Positions 11,225-22,495 of a DNA stretch of 64,000 nt are shown in pieces (within the stretch, counting starts at the first letter, position 1; the number at the start of each line of letters is the position of its first letter). Origin of the DNA: Prochilodus magdalenae (lineage: Eukaryota > Chordata > Actinopteri > Characiformes > Prochilodontidae); NCBI GenBank assembly GCA_024036415.1, contig JAMWET010006583.1:240001-304000 (forward strand). The letters are read 5' to 3'. Below the pieces are notes generated by a model. The model was given only the letters and a program-made list of their open reading frames with translations, ran no database searches and was not told the DNA's origin. A program made the translations under genes and the position numbers.

Positions 11225-11652
11225 CAAACAAATGATCTTGGTAAGTAAAAAGATCTTATGTTTAGTTGATGCCTCCTAAAATTTTAATTTTGTGTATATC
11301 TTATTTTTCATCATTGTAAAATCGTCATAGGGTTAAAACTTATTTCCAGACGTTCGTTAGTTGTTTTAGGTGATTTTAGTAAGCTAGATATTTTCACTAT
11401 ATTGCCATATAATTTTACTTACTTAAAAACTTTAAGTACTAAAATAAGACTGTCCATTTAATTTTGTCTCAAAAAATATTGAAAATATTGCCATAATAAA
11501 ATCACTTAAATAATTAAAAAATAAAAACTGCCTGGAAATAAATAAAAAAAACTTAAATTTGGCTTATAACTATCAAAAAATTTGAATTTCAGGATATCTC
11601 AAGTAGATATAAGATCATTTTACTGTCCAAGAGCTCATATTTTCCCAGTGAC
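11225..11652. mobile_element. Foldback family C copy
   Basis: The left end is gatcttggtaagtaaaaaga and the right end has aagatcattttactgtccaa. Inner inverted motifs are tgattttagtaagc and taaaatcacttaaa. There is no coding capacity. Confidence 0.6.
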
Positions 11653-11770
11653 TAATATTCACCAGCCTAGAGAAGCTGTAGGAAGGTCAAGCTGGCTGGC
11701 AGCTTTTTTAAATCGGAGAATCCCACTCTGCATGTGATCTGAGCCTTCCCCATGCCTCTTCAGTAGTGCT
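11640..11770. repeat. Segment duplicated at 12606-12735
   Basis: This segment shares gagaagctgtagg, ggctggcagctttt and gagccttccccatgcc with the later segment. Each copy directly follows a family C end, so the duplicated unit probably included the transposon end. Confidence 0.6.
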
Positions 11771-11814
11771 GCTACTGTTGACATGCTCTTTGCAAACCTT
11801 TCCCAAGCAGGAAA

Positions 11815-12415
11815 ATGTGTAATTCCAGTCGGATTGGAGCAGTCGGCCAGACATTACCTCGGCTCCAAGATAGATTAGACGCATTTCGCACACTAGCAGC
11901 TATTCACTATAACAAATGTGTCCTGCTTCGTAATGACAGCTGGTGGCACAATTATCAATTTAGCCAACCTTTTTGGGCCACTGGGACATTACTTATTGAA
12001 AGAGCTATTTACGAAAAGGGCTAGCAGTGGCTGTCTGAGGGAGACAAACAGATTAAGGCCTGAAACCTCACTGGAATCTTTCTTCTCCTGTCAGAATCGT
12101 CAGGCCCTGCGTAGGCAGGAACCGAAGAGGTTTGGGTTCTTAAAGCAGTCTATCGCGCGAAGCCAGTTCGCTGAGGCTTATGAACACCCTGTGTGTTTCA
12201 GATTAGGCTACAAAAGGATTCATTTTGGGAAGCAGGTGGAACACTTTGAGCGTGGTTGTGTGAAAGACAGAGGAGGTGCGTCTCGAAGTGAAGGAACAGC
12301 AAGTACTCTGAGTGCTGAATGTAAGATTGGATTGTTTCCTCTGTTGGCAAAAATGAAAAATGAAGACAAATGGATCTTTATGGACCACTTTATCAGCTCA
12401 ATATCAAAATACTGA
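11815..12415. other. Unique island between C elements; 165-codon open frame
   Basis: This is the longest non-repetitive part of trpc4 intron 2. A + strand frame (11918-12415) is open but has no recognisable domain or similar family. An overlapping frame on the same DNA is also open, and there is no nearby promoter. I treat it as noncoding, possibly a conserved regulatory element. Confidence 0.35.
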
Positions 12416-12419
12416 AACA

Positions 12420-12615
12420 ATGTCTCAGTAAAATCACTTAAATCAAGTAAAAGCTGCCTGGAGAATAAATTAATAAACTTAAAACTGGCTTAGCACTTCC
12501 TAAAATTCAAAAATTAGAGTTTTTTTAGAAGAAAATTAGAATAAAATTAGAATTTTAGGATCTCAAGTCAATATAAGATCATTTAACTGGCCAAGATCTC
12601 GTTTTTTCACCGTGA
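12420..12615. mobile_element. Foldback family C, half copy
   Basis: The segment carries taaaatcacttaaatcaagt, then ataagatcatttaactggcc and a tttttcaccgtgag end. Only the right half is present. Confidence 0.55.
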
Positions 12616-12735
12616 GTAATATTCTCCAGACTTTATGGAGAAGCTGTAGGTGGGACAGGTGGGCTGGCAGCTTTTCATAACAGAGAATCCCTGTCTGCTT
12701 ACGATCCGAGCCTTCTCCGTGCCACGTCAGTCTAA
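12606..12735. repeat. Second copy of the segment at 11640-11770
   Basis: The segment has ggagaagctgtaggtggg, gggctggcagctttt and gatccgagccttctccgtgc. It is flanked on its right by a family A insertion. Confidence 0.6.
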
Positions 12736-12737
12736 AT

Positions 12738-12917
12738 GTGCTGCTCCATATAGGACACTCTGTAGGTGTACAGGTCCAGACTGTAGTCCATCTGTTTCTC
12801 TGTATACTGTATCACCCTGTTCTCCAATGGTCAGGACCCCCACAGGACCCCCACAGAGGGTGGTGGATCATTCTCAGCCCTGCAGTGACACTGATGTGGT
12901 GGTGGTGGTGGTATGAG
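12738..12917 (+). mobile_element. Foldback family A, copy A2 (left part only)
   Basis: The segment runs from ggacactctgtaggtgtaca through ggatcattctcagccctgc and ends in a short GGT expansion. The centre and right half are missing. Confidence 0.75.
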
Positions 12918-13017
12918 CGGAACAGATACAGGGAATCCTCATTAGGACTCTTCACGGTTCCGTAGGGAACCAAAAGTGGTACCTCCATGGCTTTGCTCCA
13001 AAGAGCCATGTTATATT

Positions 13018-13625
13018 ACACTGCAGGAAAATGAGATCTTGGCAGGTAAACTGATCTTATATCTAGCTGACATATCTCATACTTCTCATTTTAAGATTGT
13101 TGTAGGCTTATTCTAAGATTATTTAAAACCATAATTTACTTCCAAATTTTTTTACTTGGTTTAAGTGATTTTAGCAGGTCACATTTATGTCTCACTTTTT
13201 GTCCCACTAGAACTGAACCACCATGTTGGATTTTAACTGCCTCTGATTTCACGTCTGGAGGCACCGGAAGCAAATCTAGGTGATGTTGAGATAGCTGTAG
13301 GATGATTTTAAGATTATTTTTACCTCATGTCCAAACATGGTCTTGCTTGTTTTAAGTGATTTTAGTAAGCCAGCTTCTCACTACATTGGCAGATACTTTT
13401 GGTTTCAATAATTAGTAAAAAAAAAAAACGTGCCAGAAGGATGCCGAATGATCCACCGATGTTGTGAACATTTTAGTCACAACAACATTGTCACTAAAAC
13501 CACTTAAGACAAGTAAAAACTACCTAGAAATGAGGTTAAATAATCTTAAAGTTGGCTTACAATAATATCAAAAAAGTTGTAAGTTATATTAACCAGGTTT
13601 AAGATAATTTCACTTGCAAAAAAGT
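13018..13625. mobile_element. Foldback family C, two partial copies
   Basis: The first begins gagatcttggcaggtaaact and runs through ttaagtgattttagcaggtc. The second has gtgattttagtaagccagct and, inverted, actaaaaccacttaagacaa. Together they form imperfect hairpins. Confidence 0.55.
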
Positions 13626-13734
13626 ACACTGCAGAAAAGAATATTTTTTAATTTCGTTGGTATGGCTTAATAACCATTTTCACTTTTAAGCCACCTTGAA
13701 AGCAGTGCAGTGCAAATAACTAGCCTGCATTAAG

Positions 13735-14710
13735 CTAGCTAGGCAAACACATGACATCTTGACAAGTAAAATGATCGTATATTTAGTTAATTAAACCTAA
13801 AATTCAAATTTCGAGTACATCTTATTTTTCTAATTTTAAGGTTGTCAAAGGGTTATTTGTTAAACTTATTTCCAGACATTCATTTGTTTTTAGGCGATTG
13901 TAGTAAGCTGGATTTTTTCACTACATTGCCATATAACTTTACTTACATAAGAGTACATACGAAAAAACAAGCCAAACCATCTGCCAATACAAAAATATCA
14001 AAATGTCTTAGTAAAATCACTTAAATGAAGTGTTTTTGTTTCATTTTTAAATTAAATCTACCTTGAAATAAAGTTACAACAATATCAAATGAGTTGTAAG
14101 ATATATAAAACAGATTTAAGGTCATTTATCATGCAAAAAAGTACACTGCAAAAAATATTTTCTTATATTTACTTGGTATATCTTAATTTGACCATTTTGA
14201 GTTTTTTTTTTTTTTTTTTTACTTTTAAGCCATTTTTGAAAGCCAAATTGTTTTGTTCTATACCTTTCTTAAAATAAATTATCTGCCAATATATTAAGAA
14301 AAATCACTTTAAACATGTAAAAAGCTCTAGAGATAAGCCACATTATCTTAAAATGAAGTTACAACCATCTCAAAAAAACGATAAAATTGAAGTACAGCTA
14401 AATCTAAGATCATTTTATTTGTCAGAAAAGAATTTCTTTAGCGGTGTACTTACGAACACAAATGTACACAGCAAACCAATGACATCTTGGCGAGTAAAAT
14501 GAACTTAAATCTACTTTATGTATCTCATTTTGAGACTGTTGGAAGCAAATTTTAGGATTATTTTTTGTTTTTATTTTCTGGCAGTTTTTACTTTACAGTT
14601 TTAGGTGATTTTAGTAAGTCAAACTTCAAAATAAGAAATGAAAGAAATATTGGTTACATGTAAGGGACATTTACTAGTCAGGTTTTGATTTTTCGGCAGT
14701 GTAGAATAAA
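13735..14710. mobile_element. Foldback family C cluster (several overlapping copies)
   Basis: At least three partial copies occur in succession, shown by repeated atcttgacaagtaaaatgat-type ends and by cttagtaaaatcacttaaat and tttaggtgattttagtaagt. The block ends about 265 bp from exon 2 of trpc4. Confidence 0.55.
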
Positions 14711-14974
14711 AGATACCGAGTCTAGAGTTCTAAGTCTTGATGGTTTTAGCGGCCATCTTCACAAATTAAAAGACATATTAAAAATGACGTCCTAAAAAGC
14801 TTTCTTTGAAGTGATGCCATAGAAGAACCATTTAGGGTTACCTAAAGAACCTTTTAAGGAAAACGAAACTATTCATGTGATCGAGATGTGCAAGGAGTCT
14901 CCGCCCGGGTTCTATGCCAGGTCGAGAACCAGTGAGAAATTTTAGGAGTGTGTAAGGTGCAATGTAAGACCTAC

Positions 14975-15352
14975 CTGCATGCCTCCACTGGGCTTCTTGT
15001 GGTTGAGCAGCAGCTCCACAGCGCCCACCACCTCCTTGCGGATGGCGTGGAGCAGGGCATCGCCCACATAAACATTGAAGCTGAGGAGCAGCTCGATGAT
15101 CTCCAGGTTCTCATTCTCGATGGCAATGAGGAGCGCGGTGCGGCCCAGCGGGTCGATGCAGTTGATGTTGATTTTGAAGTAGATCTCAGCTTCCTCCAGG
15201 GACTGCTTCACACTGGCATAATCTCCCTTCTCCACGGCATTCAGGTAGGCCTTCTCCAGGTGGGACAACTCCGACTCTGCCCGCACGATCCGCAGAGGGA
15301 TGCGGTCTCGGTGCGAGGAGTTGTCCGTGCGACGGTAGTACAGCTGGGACAT
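14975..15352 (-). CDS. trpc4: trpc4 exon 2, coding part (start codon, residues 1-126)
   Basis: This exon encodes the cytosolic N-terminus of TRPC4, a receptor-operated, calcium-permeable cation channel subunit of the plasma membrane. The 126 residues begin MSQLYYRR and contain the family block [15 protein letters not shown] at about residues 17-31. Ankyrin-repeat sequence follows, with [37 protein letters not shown] and [20 protein letters not shown]. The ATG at 15352-15350 is chosen because an in-frame TGA lies 18 bases upstream and the protein starts where known TRPC4 proteins start. The exon ends CAG|GTAGG after 14975 in phase 0. It joins exon 3 at the expected boundary, after KKPSGGMQ and before VPPIL. 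The wording [15 protein letters not shown] and [15 protein letters not shown] fits TRPC4 better than its paralogue TRPC5. Teleosts can carry two copies (a and b), and I cannot say which this is. No breaks are seen. Confidence 0.95.
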
Positions 15353-15378
15353 CGCTGCTAGGCCATCTCACGCTGAGA
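15353..15378 (-). other. trpc4: trpc4 exon 2, 5' untranslated part and splice acceptor
   Basis: Upstream of the start codon, the minus strand reads a pyrimidine-rich tract (TTCATCTCCCTACCCAG) and then TCTCAGCG. The AG at 15380-15379 is a good acceptor, so exon 2 probably begins at 15378 with 26 untranslated bases. The in-frame TGA lies inside this leader, which rules out a longer reading frame within the exon. A noncoding first exon joined to a start-codon exon is the arrangement known for vertebrate TRPC4. Confidence 0.75.
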
Positions 15379-15419
15379 CTGGGTAGGGAGATGAAGCGTT
15401 AGAGGGAGCACATCACTGA

Positions 15420-16255
15420 CCATTACAATAAATTATGAATGATCATTTATTTTTAGAAAAATGAACTTAACATTTTAAATATGTACATGGATTATTGATT
15501 GATTTTATGATTTAAGGCAAACGTAAGGCATTAACAGTAATAGGTAGACCCCTAAAGACTCCTACAGACCCCTAAATAGAAATCAAACAGCATAGAAATT
15601 TCATTTCACCGTTATAGTAACCAAAATGTTCATGGTTATCAGAATTATGATTTTAATACTGGGAACATTTAAATGACCAAACTCTCCTATGTGTAGTTTT
15701 AATATGAGGTTGGAGTCAGCTTCCTTCCTGGCAGCTTCTTGTTCCAATTTCCTGTTCCACCTTAAATAGGGCAGTAGCTCCATTCTGGTGCCTGAGCTGG
15801 TCACTGCACCATTTAAGGTGGAGTAGGGAAACCTGCAACAGGAAGCTGGAAAATGAGACTCTGATCTGACCAGTTTCTTGTCTGACTGGTTCTAATGCTC
15901 GTAGTGTTTTTGATTAGCGAGCTCTGGCTCCGGCTCTCACCGTGTTCACACCGGAGAGTATTTCATGAGTACATGTTTTTTTTAAAGGCAATTTTAATGA
16001 TCATTAAAATTAAATTTGTTAATACTAACCATCAGGAATTTTCCCATTGTTTACAGTGAAACTGGTTTCATCACTACCAACTCTAAAATCACCACTGTAC
16101 TAATTATATTTACTTTATTAGGACAAATAATTAAAAATTCCAGTATGTCACATAATTAGCTGAAAGTGTCACATTAATGTTCAAACACTTCTTGTGCAGT
16201 TGGTCCAGATTTGGTAGAAGTGGTTTCATAAAACATAACATCTCAGATTTCATCT
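15420..16255. other. trpc4 intron 1 sequence, mostly unassigned
   Basis: The only structure seen is a short inverted pair at about 15757-15824 (tccaccttaaat and atttaaggtgga), which looks like a small foldback repeat. Nothing coding is seen. Confidence 0.4.
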
Positions 16256-16261
16256 TATAAT

Positions 16262-16470
16262 TTACATCTACATTTACGGTATTTAGCTGATGCTCTTATC
16301 CAGAGCGACTTACAAGGTTAATCATATTACAGGTGGGCCAGTGTAGGGTTAGGAGTCTTGCCCAAGGACTCTTATGGGTGTAGTACAGCATAGTCACCCA
16401 GACTGGGATTCGAACCCCAGTCTCCCACGTAGTGGTATTATGCACTGAGCTACACCAACAACCATAATTT
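16262..16470 (+). mobile_element. SINE-like repeat with tRNA-type B box, copy 1
   Basis: The segment contains gctcttatccagagcgactt and, further on, gggattcgaacccc. The latter has the form of an inverted pol III B-box motif. The same element lies at 52352 and, inverted, at 59155. It is a well-known fish interspersed repeat by memory. It does not fold as a tRNA, so I do not call a tRNA gene. Confidence 0.65.
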
Positions 16471-16474
16471 GATT

Positions 16475-17690
16475 TATCATTTTAAAACAACACTAAAACT
16501 AAAAGAAATACTCACTAGCGGGCTACAAACGGGAAAAAATTAGACAGCAGGAATTATTATGAGTCTTAAATTAACACGTGGATTATATTTCAGAGATTTT
16601 GCCTCAGTTGGTTGTGCAGTCAAATCCCCAGAACACACAACACATACATAATCTCTCAGCTAGGACTGTCAACATATACTCCAAAATTCAAAAAATCTGT
16701 TAAATCCAGTACAGAAAATGCTAATTCAAATTTAGGAAATGGCCAAATTAACCTTTAAAACTGTTTCTTGTAGTTAGTTGGTCATTTCTTTGCTGCTGTA
16801 TTCAAATTTTATTATTTTTTTATTCTTTTTTATAATTCTTGATTTTTGTTTGATCTTATCCTTTTCAGTTATTTTACTCATATACTTTTATGATGAATTA
16901 TTATTGATTTGATCTGTGATTTATCTTATCTGTGTTTATAGTTTCATACTTTCCTAGCGTTTCTTTCTTTGTAATAATTTAGGTTTTAGGTTTAGGATTA
17001 GGTTATAGGCTGAGATTACAGTTAGAGCAAGATCAGGGTTTGTGTTACAATTAGTTTTAGACTTAGGTTAAGCTTAAGGTGAGAGTAAGAGTGAGGTTTA
17101 AGGTCAGGATTTAGGCTGAGATTTAGAAGTTTAGAAAAAAAATAGGTTAAAATTAGATCAATTTCAGATTAGTGAGTATTGGCGGCATTTGTTAAAATTA
17201 GGATTAAGAGTGAGCATTACATTTAAATTTAGATTTTGGATTTAGGTTGGTATCAGGTATCTAGTTTTAGACTCTGGGTTTAGTTTGAAGTTGAAACCTA
17301 AAATAAAACTGATTAAATGGGCTTAAGTTTGTGGTCATATTTTAACTGTATATATACATATTTACCATATGTTTTCAGTTCCATCTTTTTGCATTATGCT
17401 TTGCGGCCTTGTTAAAGAGGGTCACCCTTAATGTTCTCTAACTCTAAATAAAGGTTGATTGATAACCACAAGTCTACCAAATGAAGAGAAGATCATGCCA
17501 TTGTTAACCACAAACCAAACAACAACAAATTACATTGGCTTTAAACAGTCAAGGCAAATCTGATATTTACAGACCAGAGACAAAACTCAAAACTGATACT
17601 GCATATCTCTACGCTTGGAAAAATCGTTAATTAAGAATTACATAATTCAGTTGTATTCAATAAGCTGCCAGTTTAGTTGAGTCAGTGTCT
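16475..17690. other. AT-rich sequence with degenerate TTTAGG-like repeats
   Basis: Between about 16978 and 17290 there are many loosely spaced copies of ttaggtt/tttaggat-type words (ttaggttttaggtttaggat). They are too irregular to call a telomeric array. No gene is seen. Confidence 0.5.
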
Positions 17691-17699
17691 TGGGCTTTT

Positions 17700-18050
17700 G
17701 TGCACGCCTTCCCTGGCACAATTCCGAGGAGAATTCCCTGTAGACTGGGATTTTATCCACTGCTGGTAGACCCGTACGACCGTACGCTTCCATACACCTG
17801 CAGATTCAGCTACTTCCTTCACACTATGGTCTTTGGCCACGCCCACATGCAGTCACTCCTTTTAGCCAATCATTAACATCTGCTCTGGAGCGTTTACCAC
17901 ACATGGAACGAGACACTCCCTGCACTGTAGCACCTCTTCCCAATCTATGGATCCCGTCACTCACACCCCACAGGTATTAGTAGCCCCATCATCTTCGTGC
18001 AGCAGCGCCATCTGCAGGAGGCTTAAGTTACTACCACCTTAAACACACAT
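17700..18050 (-). mobile_element. Tc1-like remnant, helix-turn-helix family, copy 2
   Basis: This copy is nearly identical to the one at 1015 over the helix-turn-helix region. It extends further, to ctgcaggaggcttaagttac. Its left end is cut shorter. Confidence 0.7.
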
Positions 18051-19430
18051 GGTTAAAAGACTTCCTATGTCTATGGACTTCCATAAAGATGCTGGTTGGC
18101 GTTCTACTACAAGCACTTTCAGCTGCCCTACTATGTTGCTTCCGATCCGAAACCAGAACATTCGGCTTCATATGTCTTCCAAAAAACCCATGTTTGCCTC
18201 TCAGGCTTGTGGGTGCCATATGATAAATGAGATAGCAAGTGGGTCAACAACTGACACTGGGCAGATATTTGGAAATGCAAGACGGCAGAAAAGGCTTCAA
18301 AAGGAGAAAGGGAGGGGCAGCCGAACGGACACTGGTTAATGAGGTTTGTGATTGTACATTACGGAAAAGGCTGCTTGCAGTATTGTAAGCCATTAGCAGC
18401 ACACCCCACAGCCCATTAGGCTCACTCTCAGGCCTCAGAAGCTTGGCCTACTCTTGAAACGTACATTTGTTAATTTCCGGCTGACTGAAAAAAGGCCAAC
18501 TTTGTTCATTAATATGGCATAAAGCTGAGGCTGATAACGAACACCCGTGTAATAAGCACTGCATGTGCAATAATGCATTCTTAGCTTATTAACATAACTT
18601 ATTACATGCAAGTGCATGCATACAGTGAACTCTGCATGTAGTACTGTGAAGGCCATGCTCAGTTTTGTGAACTGGTTATGTGCTAGCGCATATGTGTTAG
18701 CATGCTAGATGCTAAAAATAGACCATCTTAATCTTGAAATACATTAGCATAAGACCAGGGGCCTGAGATATGTATTCCGTACCATATTAAGAAATCTCTT
18801 CTTAACAGGCTTTATACTGGGATTGTCCAAGCACCCTTTACCATCTAAACGACTTCAGGAAAACTGTGGAATTGGGCCAAAGGCTACATTTTCAGGCAAG
18901 CTGATGCAAAATCCAGAGCAAATATGGACAGCCTTTTAGTTCTGGTGCTTTAATATAATGTGTGGATGGCAGGCCTCTGCACGGACATTCTCGGGGGGCT
19001 CAACGGGGAAGAAAAAGGGCATGTGAACGTGAATGAAATTTCATTTACAGCTTCTGCTTCTAATCAGAAAGACTGGCTATATGGTTATACTCTATGGCTG
19101 GTAGGGGGGGTTGGCCAATCTAGCATTGGGAGTCTTGGGCTTAACCAGAGTGCTGCTATAGAATGCCGGCAGGGCGAGCGGATATATGCTAGGTTCTAGT
19201 TCATTTTGTGTCCTACTAGTATAAACTGAATGTGTCCCTTATCATGCATGGTGTCTGTTTGGTATCTCGTCTCAGACTGAGCCGAAAGATATGAAGTAGC
19301 TAACGACAGTAACGCTAGCAGAGGTAATTAGCATTTGTCTGTTTATCTACGAAAGACTGGCTAGCACACAGCCAATATAACACACTGATAGAGACATGAA
19401 GTCATACCTACCAGCCTATAACACCTCCAC
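18050..19430. other. Unassigned trpc4 intron 1 sequence
   Basis: No repeat family or coding potential is recognised. The stretch 18440-18660 is non-repetitive, with phased TTA/TGCA words, and might be conserved noncoding DNA. Confidence 0.35.
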
Positions 19431-19882
19431 CTGCACCAATAACAGCTAGGACTGAATTGGGCATGGACTGGACAAGTTTCTGTATGTAGCCACATCAGTG
19501 TTCAGACACTCTTACAAAGAATTGGTCCAGATTTGGTGGATGCCTTACCTGGCACGATTCCGAGGAGAATTCCCTGTAGACTGGGATTGTATCCACTGCT
19601 GGTAGACCCGTATGACCGTACGCTTCCATACACCTGCAGATTCAGCTACTTCCTTCACACTATGGTCTTTGGCCACGCCCACATGCAGTCCCTCCTTCTA
19701 GCCAATCATTAACATCTGCTCTGGAGCCATTTTCCACACATGGAACGAGACATTCCCTGCACTGCAGTAGCTCTTCTCAATCTATGGATCCCACCACTCA
19801 CACCCCACAGGGATTTATAGTCCCATCATCCTCGTGCAGTGCCATCTGCAGGAGCCTGAAGGTACTACCAACTTAAATATGG
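19430..19882 (-). mobile_element. Tc1-like remnant, helix-turn-helix family, copy 3
   Basis: This is the most complete plus-oriented copy, from caccaataacagctaggact to ggtactaccaacttaaatat, about 450 bp. Only the DNA-binding part of a Tc1 transposase is discernible on the minus strand. Confidence 0.7.
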
Positions 19883-19889
19883 AAGGTGA

Positions 19890-20500
19890 CTCGTTTTATG
19901 TCTAATATGACAGACTGTTGACTGACTGGTGATTGTTTTGTGTTTATGCTGACCTGCTTTTGAAGAAGTCTGGCCTACCTTGTACTTCAAAGGCCTTGAT
20001 GCCCCTCTTTTTGGTAAGGTAGATGCGCAGCCTGCACCAGCTAACCAATAAACAGATGCATAGAATTCAAGTCCTTAAAAACTGCTGTCATAATTTCCTA
20101 GCTAAGAAAAGACCTCAGTGCCACTCTGCACGTCGCTGGCATTTCAGACTCAGTACTGGTGAGTCATGGAAAGCTGCACAGAAGAATCTCCAAAGTTGGT
20201 AGATAGTTTGCTACCTGTTCACTCCGGTGCTGGGGTAGAAGCGAAATGAAAAACGCTGACCACACATGAAGCAAAAGACATAGCGTTCTAGATGCTAGGA
20301 CACAACCAAGTATCTTGGTTGGTGCCATGCCAACAGCAGAGACAGGAGTGATTGGTTTGAGTAAGTTAAAGTTGCCTGTGAAACTTCCTAAAAATCAAAC
20401 TGTGTATGTGATGCTGGACTGACGAACCAGACGCTCATGGATGTAAAAGACAACATGGGTTTCATGTGATGGCATTTGTGCGTCAATACAGAGCCAGGAA
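19890..20500. other. Unassigned trpc4 intron 1 sequence
   Basis: No gene, RNA or repeat family is recognised. Confidence 0.35.
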
Positions 20501-20504
20501 AACC

Positions 20505-20845
20505 ACAGCGACCAAATCAGACAAGGGCAAAACAGGGCATACATACGGGTCCAGGCAAGAGTCACAAACCAAGATGATCCAAAAACCAGGCAAACATAAC
20601 AAGAGGGAGAGGCAAAGGAGGATAACCAATGGGTGAACGACAGGAAACACAGGAAACCATAAACAGAGAAGAATCAAAAACACTCTGTATGCTAATTAGA
20701 CAGGTAAGATGATTGGCATTTTGGGGAAGCAGAGCAGGGAAGCAGTGCCTGATTGGAAGAGGCGGTGTTGGCATTATGGAGCAGAGGATTATAGGAAGTG
20801 TAGTCCAGGGATTCGGCGGAGGCAGGGGAAGATATACTCAGTTCT
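20505..20845 (-). mobile_element. Solo-LTR-like element (minus orientation)
   Basis: The segment is purine-rich on + and pyrimidine-rich on -. It has repeated cc-aaaccag-like words, like the better-defined LTRs at 33871 and 36763. Termini are not defined. Confidence 0.4.
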
Positions 20846-21002
20846 GCACATGTTTAAAATTACGTCCTGAACAAACCACGTGTGTTTCTCCAGCATATAG
20901 GGCCAAAATGGGCATCCCAGCTCTGTTCTCTAACACCACACTGCACATTTTCATTTCTGCTCAGTTCTAGTTCCCTTGTAACTGGTTTGGTTGTTAGCCA
21001 AC

Positions 21003-21350
21003 ACTGAAAACAATGAGATCTTGGCAAATAAAATGATTTCTAGTTTTCTGATTTTAAGATAGTTGTAGACTGTAAGATTATTTAATCTCATTTTTCAGAA
21101 GTTATTTACTTGTTTTAAGTGACTTTAGTGAGAGAACTTTTACTTATATTAGTGAACAGGCTGGAAACAAGCCAAACTATCTACCAACATGCTGAGATTT
21201 TTATTTCTATTATTACTATTTTTTTACCAGTATCACTTAAACCAGTATATAATGTCTGGAATTCAGACAGCTCACAGTTACATGCTTACAATCAGAAGCT
21301 TACAAAATTAGATTACTAGATATAAGATCATTTAATTTATTCATTAAATG
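21003..21350. mobile_element. Foldback family C copy
   Basis: The left end is gagatcttggcaaataaaat, with ttaagtgactttagtgag inward and a degraded right half. Confidence 0.55.
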
Positions 21351-21429
21351 ATTTTAACCCTATATAGCCGGTTGGCACTGCACCAGAGGGGCATGCAAAA
21401 GCCATGAAGCTTAAGGAACCTAAACCAAT

Positions 21430-21800
21430 CCACACACCGTTAAAATTTGATCTTGGCAAGTGAAATGATCCTATATCTAGTTGATATATCTGTAATTTTG
21501 TTTTGATTGTTGTAGAATTATTATAATTTTAAGATTATTTAACCTCATTTCCAGACATTTTTATTTTCTACATTTACATTATAATAGTAAGCCAAATTTT
21601 TCTCACTATATTGGCAGAAAAATTTTACTTATTGTAAGAAATATGCTGGAAACAAGCCAAAAGATCTGCCAAAATTGGCTTCCTAAAATCACTTTTGTGA
21701 GTTAATCCTATAATAAGCCTGCAACCGTCTGTGAAATGAGAATTTTAAGATAAACCAGCTAAACATAGGATAATTTTACCGGTCAAGCTCCCATGTCACG
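21430..21800. mobile_element. Foldback family C, near full-length copy
   Basis: This is the best view of the family. The left half runs tttgatcttggcaagtgaaa, tatctagttgatatatct and attggcagaaaaattt. The right half mirrors it with agatctgccaaaattgg, aaatgagaattttaag and ggtcaagctcccatgtcacg, then cagtg. It is about 370 bp and almost wholly self-complementary. Confidence 0.65.
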
Positions 21801-22490
21801 CAGTGCAAGGTCTATATATCCGGGGGCAGGGTGGGGGAAGGACAGTATAAATCAGAACCCCCTGATCACGAGGGTGCTGGTGCAGTCTGAGGTCAAAAGG
21901 GTCAGGCCTCCTGGGTTCTATCTGCGCATGTACCTGGGCAATTGTTTACTAACACAGCATCACACATCAACGGCCGACCGTTATATTACATGGAGGCTTT
22001 ACAAATCTTGTCTAAGGACCATCCATTGAAGAACCCCCTTTCTAGAACCATCTACTGAAAGGTTCTTTAAGGAACCAGGACCTGTAGGTCTGGGTCATTA
22101 GTCCATTTAACCCTTTGATCACCTTAATTGTGAGGAGTGAGCGATTTAGTGATTCATGAAAGTGTGTTTATGAAAAGGACCTAGCGAAAGGCTCCCCCAT
22201 AGCGATTAGGACCTCAGGATAGGCCTCCCTGGAGCTACTTATAAGAGCATGCTGAAGTAGTTCTGCTGCTCTGCCTTCTCCACAAGCCTGTGAGCCTCAG
22301 GAGTTGCCAAGAACAGCCTCAGGGAGACACCAAGAGGAGGAACTCGGGGAGGAACACTGCTGCACATGATTTGAGGCTGTCATTATGAAAAGCTCTTTGA
22401 AACCTCGCAGGAGAACAGCAGCAGCTCAGGCTGTCGTTTGGGCTAAGTGGCAGTGAGCTATGGCTGAGTAAGTCAGGTGGGGTTCGGCGA
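21800..22490. other. Unassigned intron 1 sequence
   Basis: A short repeat with ggttctttaaggaacc lies at about 22028-22078 and recurs in variant form at about 14805, 12945 and 40685. Otherwise nothing is recognised. Confidence 0.4.
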
Positions 22491-22495
22491 TTCTG

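Noticed and set aside
11918..12415. 165-codon open frame in trpc4 intron 2
   Set aside because: There is no domain, no supporting promoter or splice context, and overlapping frames on both strands are also open.
14948..15361. 137-codon + strand frame opposite exon 2
   Set aside because: It is the antisense shadow of trpc4 exon 2 and has no independent domain.
16380..16450. tRNA gene suggested by gggattcgaacccc
   Set aside because: The motif is part of a dispersed SINE-like repeat seen three times. No cloverleaf with acceptor and anticodon stems can be drawn.
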